Positions 1 through 9,162 of a stretch of 64,000 bases of DNA are shown in pieces. The stretch lies in assembly GCA_004565275.1 (NCBI GenBank), contig SDOX01000021.1, positions 250,560 to 314,559 on the forward strand. Direction: 5' to 3'. The position numbers and the translations under genes were made by a program. This DNA is from Nannochloropsis salina CCMP1776. Lineage: Eukaryota; Sar; Eustigmatophyceae; Eustigmatales; Monodopsidaceae. The notes below the pieces were generated by a model, which did no database searches, was not told the origin of the DNA, and saw only the letters and a list, made by a program, of their open reading frames with translations. Within the stretch, counting starts at the first letter, position 1; each line of letters starts with the position of its first letter.

Positions 1-25
1 TTGCTTACATGTGCATCGCATTATC

Positions 26-2371
26 TCAAAATATAGGAAGGGGGGGGTACTTTTCTTGCCGTCGCCTGGCAGCCCTAGTCAGAGCTTGAGCAGCTTGCAC
101 CGTTTGCAAGTAGTTTACAAAAACCACGGCCACTTTCAGAAGAACTTTCCTCCACCAAGACGCTCGGAGGAGCCTGTTTTTCCCGCCCTGAACCTCCTCC
201 TCGCCGGGAAAGAGCACCTCTACCTCCATCCTTCGGTCCGCCACCTCCACGTCCATCTCATCCCGGAGCCTTTCCATGGCCCCTTCCCAACTCCAGTCTC
301 CGCCCTCGCCTTTCCCACCGTTTTTCTTTTCCTCTTTCATTCTGAATGTAGAGGGCACAGCCGTAACGGCCGCTTTATGAAATGCGGTCGCCACGTCATT
401 CGTCAGAAACTTGGCTTCCCGATCCAAAGCGCGTAATGGCAAGAAAAGACCGACGAATCGGTCCTGAAACTTCCCGAAATAGAAGTCCTCCAACGCGTCC
501 ACGTGCTGGCGATAGGAAGGGGCCAAGCGTCGGGTCAAGCGCTTCAGAAGGTCCGCCTGAGGAGAGGACTCGGGAGTGCTGTGGGAGGAGGTCGACGGAG
601 GGAGGCGGGCCTCGAGTGACTGCAATGCAGCACGGACTATGGCGTCAGCGTCCCGACCGTATTCCAAGATGGGCATCTCGCTCGCCGCTGCCTCCACCTT
701 CCGTTCCAAACGCTCGATCCCTTGCTCGGCTTCTTCCATGCAACTGTCCAAAATCTTGCGGAGAACGAAGGCCTGAACCTCCTCCTCCCTCCGGAGGGAG
801 GAGGATGGGAGGGAGGTCAGGTCGCCCGTAGCGCCTCCTGCGCTCTCCTGGATGATCGATTCCCAGAGCTCTGCGACAAATGTAGGGAATTGCCGCAACG
901 GCACCGGCTGGAACTGGCGCCCCTGCTTGGAAAGGGAGGAGGAAAAAAAGGAGGACATGGTCCTCCTTCCCCCCTTACCTTGTCTCTCCCCCTTCTGGGC
1001 TCTCATCGCCTTCCCTGCCACCTCGTTCCCCGCCGGTGACCCTGTCGAGTCTTGCAGGATCTGTCGGAGCTCCTCAACGGCTTTTTGAAATTCCAACGGC
1101 TGGAACGCTTTGGAGGGCATGGCCACGACGCGCACGTCCACACGAGACTCTGCGATCCCCCGTAGCCCGGCTCTGCCTCTCGGTGAAGAATGCGGTGGGT
1201 CCTGACCAAGGGCCCCGTATGCCTCTTCCAGGTGGCGTTGGATGATCGTTTGCGCCCCCAGCACGTCTCCCTCCAAGCACTCCGAATCCCGCAAGACGAC
1301 CACGAGGACTGGGCGCCGCCCTGAGAGGCCTTTTAAGCCTCCTTTCTTCGTGTCAAGCCGCCTCTTCTGGGCCTTCCCCTCCATCCCTTCCTCCGTCCCT
1401 ACCGGTACCAGGCTTCGCCTCACCAAGGTCTCCAACAAGCCTGCGCGCAAGTCGCTCCCCCATCGACCCCCCCTCATGTCTCGCGCCCAGGCATTTAACA
1501 AGATCACGTCCGCGGTCGTGACGGCGAGCGTGGAGAGCTGCCTATCGAACAGGTGGCTCCCAGGGCCCCGGGAGACGCTCTCCAGACCCTCCGTATCCAT
1601 CACCACCACCGGGATTCGTCCCCTCCCTACGCGCGCTCGTCCGACGCCCCCCTCCTCCTCTTCTTCCGCCCCAGTCCTGTTCCTACTGTCCATCCCCCGA
1701 GCCCCATCACTGACGCCCATGTCTACCCAGACACCCTGCGTGGTCCGGCGCCCGACTCCGACGTTCCCTACCTCTAGGACTGGGAAACGGGTTCCGTACA
1801 AGGCGTTCAAAAGCGTGGATTTACCGCTTGCTTGGGGACCCACGATGGCTACGACAGTGTATTGCAAATTTCTGTACCTGCCTTTCTCTTTTTCGGCCTG
1901 CCGTGGCGTTTGAGACGCTCTTCCTGCCTCTCGATCATGCATAGCCTGCTGGCCTTCAGATGTCTCGTCCTCCTTCTCCCATTCCTCCTCCACCCCGACC
2001 TCGTGTCTTGCCACTTCTTGGAAGCGCGCCCCAATGGTGAAGAAATCTGTGCCTGCAACAAGACCAAAGGGACTTCTTTTCGGTCGGGTAGAAGGGGTCC
2101 CAAGGTCTTGCCTTCTGACATCCGTGCTCCCGCCTTTGATAGTGGCCAAAGGTCTGACATTTCTATACCCTGTGAGCCCAATCCCCATCCCTCCATGCAT
2201 CGTATTCAATCCCCCGGCGATGGCATAATCCGGGAACAAAGCGACGCATTGGACGAGGAGTGCTTGTAAAATGCGCATCGGCTTCAGCCGGGGGCTGCGT
2301 GAAGGGGAGCTGCTGCCATGCTGTCGTCGTGGGCTGTTAGAATGGTGGACAGGCTGCCAAGTCCACGCCAT
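26..2371 (-). CDS. Sey1/RHD3-like dynamin-type GTPase
   Basis: 781 residues in one exon. The GTPase signatures are those of the atlastin/Sey1/RHD3 group: P-loop GPQASGKST near residues 178-186, switch I RRTTQG near 208, G3 DTEG at 259-262, and the group's RD-type G4 in VVVLRDSE near 357-364. The family fuses ER tubules. A long helical region (about 510-720) follows, as in Sey1. Two things are odd. The C-terminus has one short amphipathic or hydrophobic stretch (around VLLKVAVVFV) instead of the paired transmembrane hairpin used for ER anchoring. The N-terminus has about 170 extra residues; a second start at Met32 (position 2278) opens directly onto a hydrophobic, signal-like segment MRILQALLVQCVALF. 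Met32 may therefore be the true start and the protein may enter the secretory route. The stop lies 26 bases from the window edge, so a downstream exon carrying a membrane anchor cannot be excluded. It is transcribed divergently from the Ubl gene, 212 bp away. Confidence 0.8.
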   Translation of the reverse strand: MAWTWQPVHHSNSPRRQHGSSSPSRSPRLKPMRILQALLVQCVALFPDYAIAGGLNTMHGGMGIGLTGYRNVRPLATIKGGSTDVRRQDLGTPSTRPKRSPFGLVAGTDFFTIGARFQEVARHEVGVEEEWEKEDETSEGQQAMHDREAGRASQTPRQAEKEKGRYRNLQYTVVAIVGPQASGKSTLLNALYGTRFPVLEVGNVGVGRRTTQGVWVDMGVSDGARGMDSRNRTGAEEEEEGGVGRARVGRGRIPVVVMDTEGLESVSRGPGSHLFDRQLSTLAVTTADVILLNAWARDMRGGRWGSDLRAGLLETLVRRSLVPVGTEEGMEGKAQKRRLDTKKGGLKGLSGRRPVLVVVLRDSECLEGDVLGAQTIIQRHLEEAYGALGQDPPHSSPRGRAGLRGIAESRVDVRVVAMPSKAFQPLEFQKAVEELRQILQDSTGSPAGNEVAGKAMRAQKGERQGKGGRRTMSSFFSSSLSKQGRQFQPVPLRQFPTFVAELWESIIQESAGGATGDLTSLPSSSLRREEEVQAFVLRKILDSCMEEAEQGIERLERKVEAAASEMPILEYGRDADAIVRAALQSLEARLPPSTSSHSTPESSPQADLLKRLTRRLAPSYRQHVDALEDFYFGKFQDRFVGLFLPLRALDREAKFLTNDVATAFHKAAVTAVPSTFRMKEEKKNGGKGEGGDWSWEGAMERLRDEMDVEVADRRMEVEVLFPGEEEVQGGKNRLLRASWWRKVLLKVAVVFVNYLQTVQAAQALTRAARRRQEKYPPLPIF

Positions 2372-2583
2372 GCTCCACCCCCTGGATGTTTGTGCACGTG
2401 AATAGAGACGTGGGAAGGTATGTAAGTAGGAGGAGAGGAATTGAAGTGAACATGTTCTCGTACGGCCCCGCTGGCGGCGAGCACTGCTACCGGGCAGTAG
2501 CCGCTTCTCGCTCTGTGGGGCTGGGAAAAAGCGTGGTACTCGAACACAATTCCTTCATCTGATACCCTGGAAGCGGGCCTGGT

Positions 2584-4812
2584 ATGATTCTTCTGCATCC
2601 ACCGCAAATTATCACTCAAACCTTGGTGGACGAAGATAGTAATGCTCCATATTCCTTGGATTTTTCCATGTCCATGTACGTGAACAGGCCGCAGGACAGG
2701 AGGGGGCCGGGCCTGGCTACGAACACGAGCAGACAACCTCCGACTATGAGTGAAAACTCTTCGCTTTCAAGACCGCGGCCATCGCGACGACGGATAGCGC
2801 TAGGCACCGTTGGTTTGCTGTTGGGCGGTTTATTTTCACCTTGGAAAGAAGCAGAGGCAGAGTCAAGACGGGGAGGAAGCCGAGTGTGGTTTGGGGTGGG
2901 GGGGAGGCTATCCCAAGTAGGGCGGCAGGACTTCTCAAAACTTCAAGTCGCTCCACTCAAACTCGGAGGGAAGAGTTGTGTAATCGCGTGCATTTCAAGA
3001 CAGGAGGGTAGAAATGGCCGACGGATGGGCGGCGACGGGGATTTGAAGGAGCAGAGGCGGGGTGAACCAGCAGACAAGCTTCGACGAAGAGGACCATGCG
3101 CAGCCCCGACAGCAGATGTTGGATGGACAAGTCACCACGAGAGCAGTAAACGTAGGGCCTCGATCACGGGAACAGCAATGGACTGCCTATGCACACGTCG
3201 GGGAGGAGGTGCTCCGGGGGGGAATGCCTATCACGCCCGTGGGATGGAAGAGGGGGCAGGGGGAGGAGGCGGAAGCGGGACGGAAGAGAGTAAGGAGGGA
3301 AGGGAGATGAAGATAGACGAGGGGGGAGAAGGAGCGAACGCGTCCAAGCTCTCGAAACGGGTGAAATTCCTGGTAAAGACGGAATCGGGCTTGAAGGATA
3401 TGGATCAAAAATTGGAGGTAGAAGCCGTGGGCTCCATGTCAGTGGCGGCCTTGAAGCTCATGGTGCAGGAGAAAATGGCGGGCAAGCCTCCCGCGCGCCT
3501 GCAACGACTCTACTACGCAGGCCGGCGGTTGAAGGATGGGGAGTTGTTGGGAAAGGTCCTGCAGGACGAGGAAGGAGGGGAGGAGGGAGGGGAAGGCGGG
3601 GGGAGAAGGCGACCGTCTCTGTCGCTCCCCATCATCTTGGACATGCCCCCCCCTCTACCCCAGTTGGACTACGAAGGCTTGCTTTCTTTGAAGGTGCGTT
3701 ATGAATCTTTGGATTTCAAACAGCCCCTGTTTTACGCCGCCAATGCGGTGGGGTTACGGTACGCGATCCAGGCGTTGGACGAGCACCTGCTCAGGGGCCG
3801 ACCCGGGGGCGAGGAGGGGGAGGAGGGGGAGGAGGAGGAGGAGGAAGAGGAGGAGGAGGAGGAGGAGGAGGAGGAAGAAAAGGAGGAGGCCCCCAAGACC
3901 CAGAGGATGAAGGAAGAGGTGTTGAGCCTGAAGGAGTATTTGAAAAAGCACGAGCGGGAGTCCCCGCCCCCGCCGGCCGTCCGTCCCGATCCTCACGTGG
4001 TCAGTGCTCTGGTCCGGGAGCTGGGGGTCCCCGGACTGGAGGAGGCGGTGAAGAGCTTGGCCGTGCAATTGAACTTCGATTGGGCCCGTACCTGCAGGTA
4101 TGCCTTTGCGGCGTACTTGTTCGCGCGCTTTGGCGCACAAGGTGTGTGGAAGCCCTTGCTTTACAGCATGGTCCCGGGGGTCTTTTTTTTGCAACTGCGG
4201 CCGTTTCGATACGGTGCCAAAGCGGTGTGGGAGATGCTGGCGGTCTCGCCATGGATTGGAGGCTTCTCCTCTGCCTTGCTCTCAGCACCACAGCAAGTCT
4301 TGTTGACGTTCGATGAGCTGGCGTACCTGGAAAGACTTTACGGACAGGAAGGTGGCATGGTTCCCCCGGCCGTAGGTCCCTTCTTGTCTCCCCCTGAACA
4401 GGGACAGGGACGTGAGCAAGGCGGAGAAAAGGGCCTGGGTGAAGAAGCAGGGGGAAATGAAGAGGAGGAGCAGGACGGGGAGGAGGGAATGGTGGAAGAA
4501 GGAGGGGAGGAGGATGAGCTGGAGACACTAGAGGACCCGTTGGATGATGAGAAGGGAGGGAAAGATGAAGTGGTTGGAGGAGAGGAGGAGGGGGGGGAGG
4601 AGCGGGAAGGTCAGATAAGGGAGGAAGAGGAGGGAGAGGAGGAGGAGAAGGACGTGGAGGAGGGGGAGGAGGGGGAGGAGGAGGGGGAGGAAGAAGAGGA
4701 GGAAGAAGAGGAGGAAGAAGAGGAGGAAGATTTTTATGAGGCAGCGGACGAAATTCCCGGAGGGGAGGACTTTGCTGACGAGGGAGTGGAGGAAAATGAA
4801 GATGACGATTAG
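2584..4812 (+). CDS. Acidic protein with ubiquitin-like domain
   Basis: 742 residues. A ubiquitin-like fold is recognisable at about 258-350: an initial KFLV strand, then LKLMVQEKM, RLQRLYYAGRRLKDGELL, matching the ubiquitin pattern of helix, QxLxxxGxxLxD and a late strand. It is interrupted by an EGGEEGGEGGG insert. A conserved-looking block follows (about 362-405), then a poly-Glu run, then a hydrophobic helical region (about 475-600, including LLYSMVPGVFFLQL) and a very acidic C-terminal tail. Both Glu runs come from (GGA/GAG)n triplet repeats. The first 250 residues look poorly conserved: there is a Met at 55 followed by a basic stretch and a hydrophobic segment IALGTVGLLLGGLF, so the start is uncertain and a 5' intron is possible. 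I do not recognise the whole protein. It could be a Ubl adaptor or a membrane-associated protein. Confidence 0.65.
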   Translation: MILLHPPQIITQTLVDEDSNAPYSLDFSMSMYVNRPQDRRGPGLATNTSRQPPTMSENSSLSRPRPSRRRIALGTVGLLLGGLFSPWKEAEAESRRGGSRVWFGVGGRLSQVGRQDFSKLQVAPLKLGGKSCVIACISRQEGRNGRRMGGDGDLKEQRRGEPADKLRRRGPCAAPTADVGWTSHHESSKRRASITGTAMDCLCTRRGGGAPGGNAYHARGMEEGAGGGGGSGTEESKEGREMKIDEGGEGANASKLSKRVKFLVKTESGLKDMDQKLEVEAVGSMSVAALKLMVQEKMAGKPPARLQRLYYAGRRLKDGELLGKVLQDEEGGEEGGEGGGRRRPSLSLPIILDMPPPLPQLDYEGLLSLKVRYESLDFKQPLFYAANAVGLRYAIQALDEHLLRGRPGGEEGEEGEEEEEEEEEEEEEEEEEKEEAPKTQRMKEEVLSLKEYLKKHERESPPPPAVRPDPHVVSALVRELGVPGLEEAVKSLAVQLNFDWARTCRYAFAAYLFARFGAQGVWKPLLYSMVPGVFFLQLRPFRYGAKAVWEMLAVSPWIGGFSSALLSAPQQVLLTFDELAYLERLYGQEGGMVPPAVGPFLSPPEQGQGREQGGEKGLGEEAGGNEEEEQDGEEGMVEEGGEEDELETLEDPLDDEKGGKDEVVGGEEEGGEEREGQIREEEEGEEEEKDVEEGEEGEEEGEEEEEEEEEEEEEEDFYEAADEIPGGEDFADEGVEENEDDD

Positions 4813-5215
4813 GATGAGTGATAAATTTCAAAAGTAAAGGTGTGAAATGCCATGCATGCACACAAAGCTATTTTTCTAAAAAAATCTACGAGCAGCCCAA
4901 CCTCCCCCGGCCCATATCCTCTCGTGGCAACCGGCGCATAGTGCATTCATTTTCCCTCTTGTTTGCGCGACGATTGTGTTTATAAAGGTCCTAATGGGTG
5001 TTTAACGTGCAAACTTACAAGTCTAGGGGAGTTTGTTGAAGAGCATCAGCCTTGTGGGAGGTCCCGCTGACGGAGGAATTTAAAGAACATTCTTAAGCAA
5101 CGTTTTGTTCACAAAGAAACCATTTTCTGTTGTTTGGCTTACCCGCAGTTTTTATTCCTTGACATCCCATAGCAGTGCCCAGCCAATTTGTTGAAGTACC
5201 CGATTAGCAATAGAG
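4813..5215. other. Intergenic, Ubl gene to PEBP gene
   Basis: 403 bp between two + strand genes. A TATA-like stretch (tttataaag) lies near 4979-4986. Nothing else was seen. Confidence 0.5.
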
Positions 5216-5827
5216 ATGATCCGGTCTTCTCCTCCATTTTTGCTGACCTTTGCATTCCTGTCCGTCGCCTCGATATTGCAGCCTCCGCATCGCTTCGGCG
5301 CCGTTGCCCAGATGACCAAGCACCACGCCGCCAACCTACGAGACGCTGGAGTCATTCCTGACGTCATTGACAATTTTGATCCTCAAGTTCAGATTCGAAT
5401 CACGTACGATTCCCTCCTGATCACCCCCGGTGCCACCATCCTTCCTCACCAGGGAGTGCACATGCCTCAAGTAACCTTGGAGGGCTCACAGCCCGGGCAC
5501 CTCTATACTCTCTTCATGTCGGACCCTGACGCCCCATCTCCAGAGCACCCATCACACCGGGAATACCTGCACTGGATCGTGAGCAACATCCCCGGGGGGG
5601 CCAAAGATATTGCCGAGGGGACGGAGGTCGTGCCGTATGCCCCTCCTACACCTCCTCAGGGCACCCATCGCTACGTCCTCACGGTCATGGAGCAGCCTGG
5701 CACCAACCCCATAACAGTGAGGCCGCCTGCTCAGCGCGGTGGCTTTCGAACGCGGACGTTTGGGAAAGAGGCAGGGATGGACGTGGTGGGTGCCACGTTC
5801 TTTAAGGCGGCGCACCAGTCAAAGTAG
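5216..5827 (+). CDS. Secreted phosphatidylethanolamine-binding protein (PEBP family)
   Basis: 203 residues in one exon. Both PEBP signatures are present: the first conserved region DPDAPSPEHPSHREYLHW with the ligand-pocket Asp/Pro/His residues, and the second, GTHRYVLTVMEQ. The late GGFRTRTFGKEAG matches the family's C-terminal strand. Relatives bind phospholipid head groups or act as kinase/protease regulators (RKIP, FT/TFL1, carboxypeptidase Y inhibitor). The N-terminus (MIRSSPPFLLTFAFLSVASI) is a good signal peptide, so the mature protein probably starts near residue 32 and is secreted or lumenal, unlike plant FT. Length matches the family (about 170 mature residues). The target of regulation is unknown. 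It is convergent with the TPR gene downstream. Confidence 0.9.
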   Translation: MIRSSPPFLLTFAFLSVASILQPPHRFGAVAQMTKHHAANLRDAGVIPDVIDNFDPQVQIRITYDSLLITPGATILPHQGVHMPQVTLEGSQPGHLYTLFMSDPDAPSPEHPSHREYLHWIVSNIPGGAKDIAEGTEVVPYAPPTPPQGTHRYVLTVMEQPGTNPITVRPPAQRGGFRTRTFGKEAGMDVVGATFFKAAHQSK

Positions 5828-5828
5828 A

Positions 5829-5891
5829 GAGGCGGGAAGGAAGAAAATTAGGAAGGAAGGAAGGGAGGGAGGGGGGAAGGAAGGGAAAGCA
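5829..5891. repeat. GGAA-rich purine tract
   Basis: An imperfect GGAA/GGGA tract directly after the PEBP stop codon, in the likely 3' UTR. It reads almost purely purine on the + strand. Confidence 0.7.
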
Positions 5892-6352
5892 AAACGGAAA
5901 AAAGACGTGGGCGTGCGTGGTGGGAGGGAGGCATGCGTGATGCTCCGTGCTTCGCGTGTGGATGCGAGCACGTGGTGGAAAGGCTCCGAGAGGACCTGAG
6001 GGATAGCGAGGAACCTTCCGGGGACCTGGTGGGAGGGATTGGGAGGGTGGAGACGCCCAACGCCCGAGCAGGAGGCTCTGGCGTTTTTAAAGTGGGTGGG
6101 GGGTGCAAAGGGTGCGAGCACGTGATGCTCACAAAGCGTAGGCTGGGAAAAAGACGAGGGTGCCTGGTGGCACAAAGACGTATACATATGTGGCGAGTGC
6201 GCGGGCATGGGCACCGGCCCTTATCCAGATTAAGAATGTTTCGGTTCGTTTTTGCATGCCAGGCAACCTTGCTTTTCTTTCCTGGAATCCAAGTTACGCA
6301 TTGCGCGCTCCGACTATACATCTCCGGCGAGGCGACAGGCCTCTCCTAATCT
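5892..6352. other. Convergent intergenic spacer
   Basis: The space between the converging PEBP and TPR genes. It is G-rich on + in its first half and several frames are open by chance. No supported gene was seen. Confidence 0.4.
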
Positions 6353-6380
6353 CCCTCCCTCCCTCCCTCCCTCCCTCCCT
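6353..6380. repeat. (CCCT)n microsatellite
   Basis: Seven perfect CCCT units. The tract ends at the TPR gene's stop codon, so that mRNA would carry (AGGG)n immediately after its stop. Confidence 0.9.
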
Positions 6381-7801
6381 CAGACTCCCACACATGCTCC
6401 TATCCACCTCAACACCAGCGCGTACATCACCAACAAGCGCACCGGCCGTACGAGAGGCTGGACACTGGCCCATGTCCGTTTCGTCGACACGTACGCGGCC
6501 CGGGCCCATTTCCCGCGCCCTATCCACCGGCGGATTTCTTCGGGCTCCACGCCCATCGCCTTGGTATGCACCCATCGGATGGTCGCGTCCGAGACGGGGA
6601 GGTTGGCCGTCACCGCCAAGGATTTCAGATAGTCGAACTCCAGTTTCTTGAGCAGGACACAGACCGTGTTCAGGGTCTCGGGCTGTTCCAACATGTCCAA
6701 GAGGCGCGTGCCCATGGAGGCGACATACTTCCCTATCAACCCCTCCAAAACGTTTCCTCCCCCTCCTCCTTCCAGCATCCCTGGCATTCCACTCCCACTT
6801 CCAAGCGATCCGAAGATGTTTCCAAGCATGTTTCCCCCTCCTTCCCCCCCCAAGAGCGTGTCGAGGGGAGAGGCAGCGGCCCCTGGGAAGAGAGAGGGGG
6901 GAGGGGAAGGAGGGAGAGGTGACGGGGTGCCCCCCATTTCTTCCAACTCGGCTGCCACTTTTCGGTCCGAGGGCCTCAGACGATTGGCCTCGACCAAATC
7001 CGCAAAGGCTTCCTCCACCCGCCCCAATCGTCGCATCATTCGCGCTCTTTTAGTCAGACACTGCCATCGGACAGCTCTCTCTTCCCTTCCGCCCGCCTCG
7101 TCCCGCCCCTCATCCAGGACGCGCAAGAGAGTTGTGTAGATCTCTACCGCCTTGGTGTGCTCTCCACGTTTCGCGACCCCCACGGCTATGTTCAACCGAC
7201 AGGAATACGCACACACCCGCGTCCGGCCCGTCTCTACAACCGTCCCTCGCTCCAGCACCGCCAATGCCTCTTCATAGAGACTAACAGCCTCGTCCACGTC
7301 CCCCGCGGCCAGTCGTTCATTCCCCGATTTGCGCAGGGCTACGGAGCGCGCGACTACCTGGCTTTGCGTCTGGAATGACTCCAGGCTGCTTTTCCAATCA
7401 AAGGCAGCGGCAGCTGCGGCGGCAGTGGCCTTTGATAACGCTTTTTCTTCCTCCTCTTCCTCATTTCTTCCTTCTCTTCTTTCTTTATCCTCCCTTTTGG
7501 CACCCTCTATCGATCCGTCGATCGCCGTCGCTGACGCCGCTTCCATTCCTTCCTTGGGGATACAACCTCCTTCCTCTTCCGCCCCCCACTCCCTTGCCTT
7601 GGTACCTGTTGCCAAGCCAGGACCCTCCAATTCGCTTCTTCTTATCCTCCTTCTCTTCATTCTTTGTTTTTGCTCCTCCACGGCTGCTTGAGCTGCTCGT
7701 TGGGTCTTTATTCTGTCCAGCATATATGCTTGTAAATCGCGCATGTCCTCAGGACTTAAGTTACTGTCCTGCAATGCGCTGAAAATTTCACCCCAAGGCA
7801 C
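6380..7801 (-). CDS. Tail-anchored TPR co-chaperone-like protein
   Basis: About 473 residues. An N-terminal helical segment (FSALQDSNLSPEDMRDLQAYML) is followed by a charged coiled linker, then three TPR-like repeats (about 165-285, opening with KSGNERLAAGDVDEAVSLYEEAL). Next comes a Gly/Pro-rich linker, then a helical block and a C-terminal hydrophobic segment RLLVMYALVLRWIGACVGV that looks like a tail anchor. The architecture resembles organelle-surface TPR receptors for Hsp70/Hsp90 clients, which is an inference. The start is unresolved: the frame is open upstream to 7912 with no ATG, and codon 7799-7801 is GTG. Either translation starts at Met20 (7744), or a small upstream exon joins at an AG near 7884. 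The stop abuts a (CCCT)n repeat. Confidence 0.75.
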   Translation of the reverse strand: MPWGEIFSALQDSNLSPEDMRDLQAYMLDRIKTQRAAQAAVEEQKQRMKRRRIRRSELEGPGLATGTKAREWGAEEEGGCIPKEGMEAASATAIDGSIEGAKREDKERREGRNEEEEEEKALSKATAAAAAAAFDWKSSLESFQTQSQVVARSVALRKSGNERLAAGDVDEAVSLYEEALAVLERGTVVETGRTRVCAYSCRLNIAVGVAKRGEHTKAVEIYTTLLRVLDEGRDEAGGREERAVRWQCLTKRARMMRRLGRVEEAFADLVEANRLRPSDRKVAAELEEMGGTPSPLPPSPPPSLFPGAAASPLDTLLGGEGGGNMLGNIFGSLGSGSGMPGMLEGGGGGNVLEGLIGKYVASMGTRLLDMLEQPETLNTVCVLLKKLEFDYLKSLAVTANLPVSDATIRWVHTKAMGVEPEEIRRWIGRGKWARAAYVSTKRTWASVQPLVRPVRLLVMYALVLRWIGACVGV

Positions 7802-9162
7802 TGCATCGATACCGCCAACTTTTAAAGGCGATGGAAACGACGACCCTAGCGACGATGGTGAGGGCGGCGTTGGCCTAGCACCACTGATTATTTGATGCGC
7901 CCAATATGATCAAGATAAATTAGTGAAGGTAACAAAGGACGGTGACGTTTTGTATCGAGATGCGGCCATATAACAAAAGCAACCCCCCGCGATGCCTCCC
8001 ATATCACGAACCTGGACGACGGGGGCGCAGTCATAGCAGCATGGCATAATATAGATGCGGAGGAGACCGCTCCCAAAAGGCTCAGAATTTGAAGGAAGAC
8101 GGGAGGACGCATGATATTGCTTTCGAAGCAAATGCCACGAAAAGCTTGTTCGACCCCCCTTGAACACGTTACCCAGCAAAATTGTTACACACTGTCTCCT
8201 AAAATTCCACAAAAGCCCACTGTTCGATGTGTGTTTCATGAGTGAGCGCGGGCTTCATGTGGCAGAGCGAGAGACTACGGCCACGCTGTATGAGGGAGCA
8301 CGAGCTCACGGCGATCGGCCCATGTGAGTAGCCAACTAGACTTAAAATTACACCATGTGGGCGTCCCTATACTACGCACCCTTTTCAAGAAATAACCATA
8401 TAGAGTCGAGCAGATGATCAATCGATGCGAGTCGTGACGAATGATGATTAATTGGTAGCCGGATATGTTGCCTGATAATTATATTGCAGACACAACAGTA
8501 CTGCTGGTGTGAAGGCAGCAATATTGACGCAAGGAAAGGCCAGTCTTTGCAAAAAGTGCCCAAAATGCGGATCACATATCGTATTTCAGTTCTGACATTG
8601 TGCTCTTGGGTGTGTTCCTTTATCGTGAAGTAAGTCGACTAACCTACCCTCGCAATCCCACTACACCCTTTCTTTGTTGTTCTTAAGCTTGTTTCCGCTA
8701 CATTATAAATTAAATACGAAGCCCCACCACCTCAAGCATCTAGTGAAGTATATAGTGAACATGCGCACTTGTCTGTCGCACCACCAACTATACTTTGAGG
8801 GCGCAATGTTGTATTGTTTCCTTTTATATTTTGATTTGAATGCTTACGCGGTATCGTTTGACGGCCCGGGCATTGTTGTGTCCAATCGATCCTCACTGCA
8901 GACTTCCTAAAAAAGCTGTTCACACACTTCGACAGTCGTTGTGTTGTAGATCCTCCCTTCGTTTTCGTACGCACTTCATTTCAAGCTTAACGCATCTGCA
9001 GCCAGTATATTTCCTTTACTACGTTGTTCTAAAACCGTCTCCCTTCTTGCGACCGGCCGTCTTTGGCTGAATTAATGTGCACGTGTCTTTGACGAATATG
9101 TAGAAGCCTTGTCTCCATGAAAGTCTGGAGAGACGAGTTCCAGCCGAGTCGTATTTGTAATG
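7802..9162. other. Intergenic, TPR gene to kinesin gene
   Basis: About 1.36 kb. It probably holds the TPR gene's promoter and possibly a 5' exon on the - strand, plus the kinesin 3' UTR. Only short, unrecognisable frames were seen. Confidence 0.4.

Noticed and set aside
4001-4861. Pro-rich 286-codon - strand frame
   Set aside because: It is the reverse of the Glu-rich repeats in the Ubl gene (GAG on + reads as CTC/TCC on -).
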